DNA from: Verticiella sediminum
Lineage (GTDB): Bacteria > Pseudomonadota > Gammaproteobacteria > Burkholderiales > Burkholderiaceae_B
Length of the DNA stretch: 64,000 nucleotides
Assembly: GCF_007558815.1 (NCBI RefSeq)
Contig: NZ_VLTJ01000029.1
Location: 248,001-312,000 of the forward strand
Reading direction: 5' to 3'
A program made the translations under genes and the position numbers. Shown here one piece after another: positions 59,079 to 64,000 of the stretch (position 1 is the stretch's first letter; every line of letters begins with the position of its first letter). A model generated the notes under the pieces. It searched no databases and was not told where the DNA came from. It saw only the letters and a program-made list of their open reading frames with translations.

Positions 59079-61154
59079 TCAGACGCCGATGGGGCCGCCG
59101 TCGGCCTTCTGGATGACCACCGTCGAGGAGCGCGGACGCACATCGCTGGACGGAACGACCGTTGCGTCGTCCGTATCGTAGGCGGGCCAGTTGGCCGGGT
59201 GCTGGATGTTCAGGAAGATCGAGGTGAAGTCCGGCGTGTACGCGAAGCCAGTGATCTCGGCTTCGTTCGGGCCGACGAAGAAGCGGCGCAGATCGGCCTG
59301 GTTGCCGGAGTCGATGACCGGGCCCACGCCCTCGATCTCGCCCACGGCGTTCGGGATCACGGCCAGCATCTGGTCGTTGGTCGACTTGGCCACGGCATTG
59401 TTGCGGCCGCCGTCGATGCCGTTGTCGGTCTGGATCCAGAGGATGCCGCGATCGTCGAAGCCCAGGCCGTCCGGGCTGGCGAGCTGGTTGAACTCGGTCA
59501 GGCCGGAGCGGTTGGTATCGGCATCGGCGCCGGCGTCCGAACCGAAGACGAAGATTTCCCAGCGGAACGTGTCCGAAGCGGCGTCATCGTGCCAGCGGAC
59601 GATGTGGCCGTTGGCGTTGTTCAGGCGGGGGTTGGGCGCGTTGGTGCCGGTCTGGGCGTTGCGGCTGGTGTTGTTCGTCAGCGTCACGTAGACGTCGCCC
59701 GTGCTCGGGTGCACGACGGTCCACTCGGGCCGGTCCATCGGCGTGGCGCCCACGAAGTCGGCGGCGCCGCGGGTGTTGACGATGATCTCGGCCAGGCTGC
59801 CGAACTCGTCCTTCAGGGTGCGGCCGTCCTTGCCCACGCTGGCCTCGGTCAGCGGCAGCCAGGTGCCGGAGCCGTCGTCGTTGAAGCGCGCGACGTACAG
59901 CGTGCCCTTGTCCAGGTACTTGGCGCCCACGGCCAGGCGGTCGGTGCGCTCGGCGTCCCGGGGGTCCCACACGGCGTCGGAGACGTAGCGGTAGATGTAC
60001 TCGAAGCGCGAATCGTCGCCCGAGTAGAAGCTCAGGGGCTTGCCTTCTTCCGGCAGGCTGTAGGCCGCACCTTCGTGGGCAAAACGCCCGAGCGCGGTGC
60101 GCTTGGTCGCGATGCTGCTCGGGTCGTAGGGGTCGATCTCGACCAGGTAGCCGAAGGTGTTGGCTTCGTTGCGCCAGTCCTGGGTGGCGTCGCCGCCGGT
60201 GGCGGCGATGTTGAAGCGCGCGAACTCGCCTTGCACTTCGGTGAGATCGCCGGCGGCGGTTTCCCACTGGTAGCGGCCGACCGTGTTGCCGATGCCCACG
60301 CGCTTTTGCTCGCGCGGCTGCTCGCCGGTGTTGACGAAACAGGCGGCCCAGTTCTCCTCGGCGGTCAGGTAGGTGCCCCACGGCGTGTAGCCGTTGCCGC
60401 AGTTGTTGTTGGTGCCGCGCGTCTGCGCGCCGGTGGGCGAGTACGGGGTCTTGACCCAGTCGGTGCGCGCCACGGGGCCGGCCAGGCTCATCGGCGTGGC
60501 GCTCGTGAAGCGGCGGTTGTAGCGCGAGTTCCTGACGATGTCCCAGCCGCCGTTGGCGTCCTTGCGGATGTGCATGATCGCCACACCGTGGGCGTTGACT
60601 TCCTTGCGGACTTCCTCGGCGGGGCGCTTGCCCTCGACGAAGGTCTGCCCATTCGGGTGCAGAGCGTTCTCGTCGATGTATTCGTGGTTCACCACCAGCA
60701 GGCCCTCGCTGGAGCTGCCGTCCAGCGGGAAGTAGCGCATGCCGTCATGGTGCATGCCGGTGGAGTGCAACAAGTCGTTCGAGGTGTTGTTGCCGTTCCT
60801 GTCCCAGGGGGCCGCATTGTCGTCCAGCGGCGTGCCCCAGGGGGCGAACACGCGCGCGGTGTAGCCCGGCGGCACGACACAGGCGTCGGTCATGGAGTTG
60901 GGCAGCGAGTCGAAACCCAGCTTCAGCGGTTCCGGCGTCGGCTCCGGGGTCGGCGTCGGATCGGGCACGGTGGGAGCTTCGTCGCCGCCATCGCCGCCAC
61001 AGGCGGCCAGCGAGCCGGCCGTCATCGTGGCGAACGCGGCGCCCAGGCTGCCGCGCATGAAGGTACGGCGCGACAGGCTCTTTTCGAGCACCTCGCTGAA
61101 CGGCGTGTTGTCGCTGGAGTTGCGAACGACTTTGTCGGTGATGTTCTTGCTCAT
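59079..61154 (-). CDS. phoX: PhoX-family alkaline phosphatase, Tat-exported
   Basis: 691 residues. The N-terminus has a twin-arginine motif SRRTFMRG (28-35) and a hydrophobic stretch ending in a lipobox-like LAAC (Cys 52), then a Pro/Thr/Glu linker (PDPTPTPEPTPEP). A Tat-exported lipoprotein is therefore possible, whereas most PhoX are soluble. Conserved parts: HHDGMRYFPL, LLVVNHEYIDEN, EIDPYDPSS, GRFAHEGAA, RPEWTVVHPSTGDVYVTLTNN. PhoX is a monomeric Ca/Fe phosphatase of many phosphate esters. No clear PHO box is visible upstream. Isolated gene. Confidence 0.92.
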   Translation of the reverse strand: MSKNITDKVVRNSSDNTPFSEVLEKSLSRRTFMRGSLGAAFATMTAGSLAACGGDGGDEAPTVPDPTPTPEPTPEPLKLGFDSLPNSMTDACVVPPGYTARVFAPWGTPLDDNAAPWDRNGNNTSNDLLHSTGMHHDGMRYFPLDGSSSEGLLVVNHEYIDENALHPNGQTFVEGKRPAEEVRKEVNAHGVAIMHIRKDANGGWDIVRNSRYNRRFTSATPMSLAGPVARTDWVKTPYSPTGAQTRGTNNNCGNGYTPWGTYLTAEENWAACFVNTGEQPREQKRVGIGNTVGRYQWETAAGDLTEVQGEFARFNIAATGGDATQDWRNEANTFGYLVEIDPYDPSSIATKRTALGRFAHEGAAYSLPEEGKPLSFYSGDDSRFEYIYRYVSDAVWDPRDAERTDRLAVGAKYLDKGTLYVARFNDDGSGTWLPLTEASVGKDGRTLKDEFGSLAEIIVNTRGAADFVGATPMDRPEWTVVHPSTGDVYVTLTNNTSRNAQTGTNAPNPRLNNANGHIVRWHDDAASDTFRWEIFVFGSDAGADADTNRSGLTEFNQLASPDGLGFDDRGILWIQTDNGIDGGRNNAVAKSTNDQMLAVIPNAVGEIEGVGPVIDSGNQADLRRFFVGPNEAEITGFAYTPDFTSIFLNIQHPANWPAYDTDDATVVPSSDVRPRSSTVVIQKADGGPIGV

Positions 61155-61327
61155 GTCGATATATCCTGCTCGGCTGTATGACTCATGGGTGGGCCGCAGG
61201 TTATTGGGCCGACGTTACGATTTGATGTCGACCTGTCGGGACGGGAAGCTGGCGGCCCCGCCCGGCCGCCGGCGCCGGCTCTGGGCGCCAGCCTGTAAAC
61301 TCGGGGAGGTCCAGCAAAGGCTGTCGT

Positions 61328-62524
61328 ATGCAAGCTTCCCCCTCCTCCTTCGATGCCGTGGTCGTCGGCACCGGCGTCGCCGGCCTGGCCAGCGCGCTCG
61401 CGCTGGCTCGCCGGGGCGTGCACGTCGCGCTGCTCGGCCCCAAGCCGCCGCTGCCGACGCCCGCGCCGGACACCTACGATCCCCGGGTCTACGCCATCTC
61501 GCCCGCCAGCCGCGACTTCCTGCTCGGCCTGGGCGCCTGGAGCGCGATTCCCGAAGCCCGCATCGCCCCCGTCACTGCCATGGCGGTGTCGGGCGACGGT
61601 GCCACCGTGCATCTGGATGCCGGCCAGGCCAGCATGGCCGATCTCGCCGCCGTCGTCGAAGGCCAGGAGCTCGAGCGCGCGCTGCGCAACGCCCTGCAGG
61701 TGTTCGGCGTCGCCTGGACGCAGGCGCGCTTCGCCGGCCTGACCCGGCGCGCCGGCAGCCACGGCATCGAACTGTTCACCGACGAGCGCCAGATCCTGTC
61801 CACAGCCCTGGTCGTCGCCGCCGACGGCGCCGCCTCGCCGGTGCGCCAGGCGGCAGGCTTGTCCGCACAACGCCGGGACTACGACGCCATCGGCCTGGTC
61901 GTCCACCTGGATGCCGAGCTGCCGCATCGCGGTGTCGCCCGCCAGTGGTTCACCCCGCGCGGCGTGCTGGCGCTGCTGCCGATGCCCGACACGCAGGGCG
62001 CGCGGCCGCAGGTCTCGATGGTCTGGTCGATGCGCCGCAGCGAGGCCGACACCCTGCTGGCGCTGCCGGCCGAGGAGGCCAATGCCCGGCTGGGCCTGCT
62101 GCTCGCCGAAGCCACCGGCCAGCAGTTGGGCGCACTCACGCCGCGCTCGCGGCTGCTGGGTTTTCCGCTCGCGCTGCTGACCGCGCCGCGCGTCGCCGCG
62201 CCCGGCGTGGCCCTGGTGGGCGACGCCGCGCATGTCGTGCATCCGCTTGCCGGCCAGGGCCTGAACCTCGGGCTGGGCGACGCCCATGCCCTGGCCGAGG
62301 CCGTGGGCGCGCGCGAGCCGTTTCGCGGGCCGGGCGATGAACGGGTGCTGCGCCGCTACCAGCGCGCGCGCGCCGAGGCCGTCACGGCGATGCGCCTGGC
62401 CACCGATGGCCTCTATCACCTCTACGACGCACCGCTGGGGCCGCTGCGGCGCGCCGGCATGGACCTGGTCGAGCGCCTGCCGTTCGCCAAGCGCCTGCTG
62501 ATCCGCCGCGCCTCCCAGTTCTGA
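61328..62524 (+). CDS. UbiH/UbiF/VisC-family FAD monooxygenase
   Basis: 398 residues. FAD motif AVVVGTGVAGLASALALARRG, the family tag DPRVYAIS, the ATG/DG-type motif VVAADGAASPVRQAAG and GD motif VALVGDAAHVVHPLAGQGLNLGLGD, diagnostic of the ubiquinone ring hydroxylases. It hydroxylates the prenylated aromatic ring in ubiquinone synthesis; the carbon position (C5, C6 or C1) cannot be told. The first lysine-like cofactor residues are replaced by Pro/Leu in LLGPKPPL but this is within family range. It is followed 35 bases later by a DsbC-like gene. Confidence 0.88.
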   Translation: MQASPSSFDAVVVGTGVAGLASALALARRGVHVALLGPKPPLPTPAPDTYDPRVYAISPASRDFLLGLGAWSAIPEARIAPVTAMAVSGDGATVHLDAGQASMADLAAVVEGQELERALRNALQVFGVAWTQARFAGLTRRAGSHGIELFTDERQILSTALVVAADGAASPVRQAAGLSAQRRDYDAIGLVVHLDAELPHRGVARQWFTPRGVLALLPMPDTQGARPQVSMVWSMRRSEADTLLALPAEEANARLGLLLAEATGQQLGALTPRSRLLGFPLALLTAPRVAAPGVALVGDAAHVVHPLAGQGLNLGLGDAHALAEAVGAREPFRGPGDERVLRRYQRARAEAVTAMRLATDGLYHLYDAPLGPLRRAGMDLVERLPFAKRLLIRRASQF

Positions 62525-62559
62525 ACGCACCCGCGGCCGTGGGCCGCAAGGAACTCCGC

Positions 62560-63288
62560 ATGTTCGAATCCCTGTCCCGATACGCCGCCTGCAGCCTGCT
62601 CGCCGCCGCGACCCTGATGGGCGCAGCCGCCGCCCACGCCGACACCGCCGCGAACGTGCGCGCGAAGTTCACGCAGATGTTTCCCAACGCCCCGGTCGAA
62701 GCCGTCAACGACACGCCCTACGGCCTGTACGAAGTGGTGATCGGCGGCGACGAGCTGGTCTACACCGACGCGAACGTCAGCTATGTGCTGCAGGGCACGC
62801 TGATCGACACGGCCAGCCGGCGCAACGTCACCGCCGAGCGCGTCGAACAGTTGTCGGCGGTCTCCTTCGACGAGCTGCCCATGCAGCTCGCCTTCAAGCA
62901 GGTGCATGGCGACGGCAGCCGCCAGCTCGCGGTCTTCGAAGACCCGTACTGCGGCTACTGCAAGCAGTTCCGCAAGACCCTGGCCAACGTCGACGACATC
63001 ACCATCCACACCTTCATGTATCCCATGCTGACGCCGGACTCGCCCACCAAGGTGCGCAACGTCTGGTGCTCCGCCGACAAGGGCGCGACCTGGGACGCGT
63101 GGATGCTGCAGAACCAGGAGCCCGCCACGGCCGAATGCGACGCGCCCATCGACCAGATGCTCGAGCTGGGCCGCAAGCTGCGCGTGCGCGGCACGCCCAC
63201 CATCATCTTCGCCGACGGCTCGCGCGCGAGCGGCGCGCTGCCCGAGGCCATGCTGCTCGACCGGCTGAACACCGCCGACGCGCCCTGA
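62560..63288 (+). CDS. dsbC: DsbC-type thiol:disulfide interchange protein
   Basis: 242 residues from the ATG at 62560 (MFESLSRYAACSLLAA) with AAGGA upstream. A signal peptide ends near AAAHADT. An N-terminal dimerisation domain (about 28-110) precedes a thioredoxin fold with active CGYC (C131, C134) in VFEDPYCGYC, a cis-Pro loop (RGTPTIIF) and a second Cys pair (NVWCSADK and TAECDAP) that forms the structural disulfide of DsbC. It isomerises wrong disulfides in the periplasm with DsbD. Next to a ubiquinone gene by chance or common housekeeping. Confidence 0.9.
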   Translation: MFESLSRYAACSLLAAATLMGAAAAHADTAANVRAKFTQMFPNAPVEAVNDTPYGLYEVVIGGDELVYTDANVSYVLQGTLIDTASRRNVTAERVEQLSAVSFDELPMQLAFKQVHGDGSRQLAVFEDPYCGYCKQFRKTLANVDDITIHTFMYPMLTPDSPTKVRNVWCSADKGATWDAWMLQNQEPATAECDAPIDQMLELGRKLRVRGTPTIIFADGSRASGALPEAMLLDRLNTADAP

Positions 63289-63343
63289 CCCGGCCCCTGG
63301 GCGGCCCTGCGGCCGGCCAGGCGGGCGACGAGAACACCCACAC

Positions 63344-63363
63344 CGGCAAGGCGTTCCTTGCCG
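63344..63363 (+). other. Hairpin between the dsbC-like and GST genes
   Basis: CGGCAAGG-CGTT-CCTTGCCG forms an eight-pair perfect stem ending 22 bases before the GST start codon. It could terminate dsbC transcription or lie in the GST leader; there is no T-tract. Confidence 0.35.
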
Positions 63364-63385
63364 TCGACCGAGGAGATTTTCCAGC

Positions 63386-64000
63386 ATGATCAAGCTCTTC
63401 TACTCGCCCGCCTCGCCGTACGTGCGCAAGGTGATGGCCGTGGCGCACGAAGCCGGCTGCGCCGGCGACATCGAGTGCCTGCCCAGCGCGGCGCACCCCG
63501 TCAACCGGGACGCGCGCATTGCCGCCAGCAGCCCGCTCGCCAAGGTGCCGACCGCGGTCCTGGAGGACGGCCAGGTGCTGTTCGACAGCCGCGTCATCTG
63601 CGAGTACCTGGCCGAGCGCTACGGCAGCCCCGCGCTCTTTCCGAGCGGCGCCGCGCGCTGGGCCGTGCTGAGCCGCCAGGCGCTGGGCGACGGCCTGCTC
63701 GACGCCGCGCTGCTCGCGCGCTACGAGCGCGCGGCCCGTCCCGCCGAATTCCAGTGGCAGCCCTGGTACGACGGCCAGATCACCAAGGTGCAGGCCAGCG
63801 TCGACGCCATCGAGGCGATCGCCGCCGAATTGCCCACCAGCGCGCCGGACATCGGTGCGATCACCCTGGGCTGCGCCCTGGGCTACCTGGACTTCCGCTT
63901 CGCCGACCTGGACTGGCGCGCAGAGCACCCTCGCACCGCCGCCTGGTTCGCCGCCTTCGACGAACTGCCCGCGATGCGCGAGACGCGCCCGCGCGACGCG
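63386..64000 (+). CDS. Glutathione S-transferase (3' end outside window)
   Basis: At least 205 residues; no stop codon is reached by the window end. The start ATG at 63386 (MIKLFYSPASPYVRKVMAVA) has GGAGATTTTCC upstream. The N-terminal thioredoxin fold shows SPASPYVRK (the catalytic Ser/Tyr site) and the glutathione-binding ASSPLAKVPTAVLEDGQVLF with DSRVICEYLAE. The helical C-terminal domain follows (LLARYERAARPAEF and DIGAITLGCALGYLDFRF). It belongs to the bacterial GST group with broad detoxification roles; substrate unknown. Confidence 0.9.
   Translation, partial: MIKLFYSPASPYVRKVMAVAHEAGCAGDIECLPSAAHPVNRDARIAASSPLAKVPTAVLEDGQVLFDSRVICEYLAERYGSPALFPSGAARWAVLSRQALGDGLLDAALLARYERAARPAEFQWQPWYDGQITKVQASVDAIEAIAAELPTSAPDIGAITLGCALGYLDFRFADLDWRAEHPRTAAWFAAFDELPAMRETRPRDA

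Noticed and set aside
61155-61327. PHO box upstream of phoX
   Set aside because: CTGTATGACTCATG is suggestive, but the second heptamer at 11-base spacing is missing, so the match is not convincing.
1-64000. CRISPR arrays, tRNA or rRNA genes, integrases, transposases, phage genes
   Set aside because: None was recognised on either strand. The only repeats noted are the intergenic element and the short inverted repeats listed above.

Overview
The window is 64 kb of very GC-rich bacterial chromosome with tightly packed genes and short intergenic gaps. Three stand-alone Bug-type substrate-binding proteins, a complete gentisate pathway with its LysR regulator, many LysR/MarR/AsnC regulators and the general gene content point to a betaproteobacterium of the Burkholderiales. 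An Alcaligenaceae relative (Bordetella/Achromobacter/Pigmentiphaga-like) is most likely. This is inferred from gene content; no rRNA or tRNA gene was seen. The first gene (MetR-like LysR) and the last (glutathione transferase) run off the window edges.

Layout. 0-9 kb: MetR-like regulator, SLC13-type anion permease, then a catabolic locus built from two paralogous enolase-superfamily enzymes, an AsnC/Lrp regulator and a complete polar amino-acid ABC transporter. 9-17 kb: a four-gene minus-strand operon coding for a TonB-dependent receptor, an exported CobN-like chelatase with a C-terminal membrane anchor, an ExbB/TolQ-like channel and a DUF2149 protein. It resembles the haem-uptake hmuRSTUV type of locus. 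Upstream lie a small membrane protein and an XRE regulator with tandem operators. 17-23.5 kb: serA, an APH-kinase fusion, a ParD-like/methionine aminopeptidase pair, a lipoprotein, and an ArsR/PhyH operon divergent from an SRPBCC protein. 23.7-32 kb: NfeD protease plus slipin, SDR, LysR, an FAD oxidoreductase with a Bug protein, and an orphan polytopic membrane protein. 32-36.9 kb: the gentisate operon (3-hydroxybenzoate 6-hydroxylase, maleylpyruvate isomerase, fumarylpyruvate hydrolase, gentisate dioxygenase) with a divergent LysR gene and a good LysR box. 37-45.6 kb: ThDP-dependent enzyme, secreted propeller-like protein, Bug protein, arsenate reductase, two sensor kinases and a sulfurtransferase. 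45.7-51.7 kb: thyA, marR-emrA-emrB, chaA-like antiporter, folA. 51.8-57.0 kb: a visibly less GC-rich block (GMC oxidoreductase, YCII protein, Bug protein, aldehyde dehydrogenase, carboxymuconolactone-decarboxylase-like protein), probably acquired as one catabolic module. 57-64 kb: rraA, a YncE-like lipoprotein, a PhoX phosphatase, a UbiH-like hydroxylase, a DsbC-like protein and a GST.

The most interesting items are: (1) the exported, membrane-anchored CobN-like chelatase operon with an AT-rich palindrome in front; (2) the enolase-superfamily paralogues, which share a K-x-H motif and a Ser in place of the family's catalytic Asp; (3) the ParD-like/MetAP pair, with a 4-base gene overlap and an operator over the -10 box; (4) the XRE/membrane-protein pair with two matched operators; and (5) a dispersed intergenic element of about 120 bp whose two copies keep a hairpin by compensating changes. 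No CRISPR array, tRNA, rRNA, insertion sequence, integrase or replication origin was recognised.
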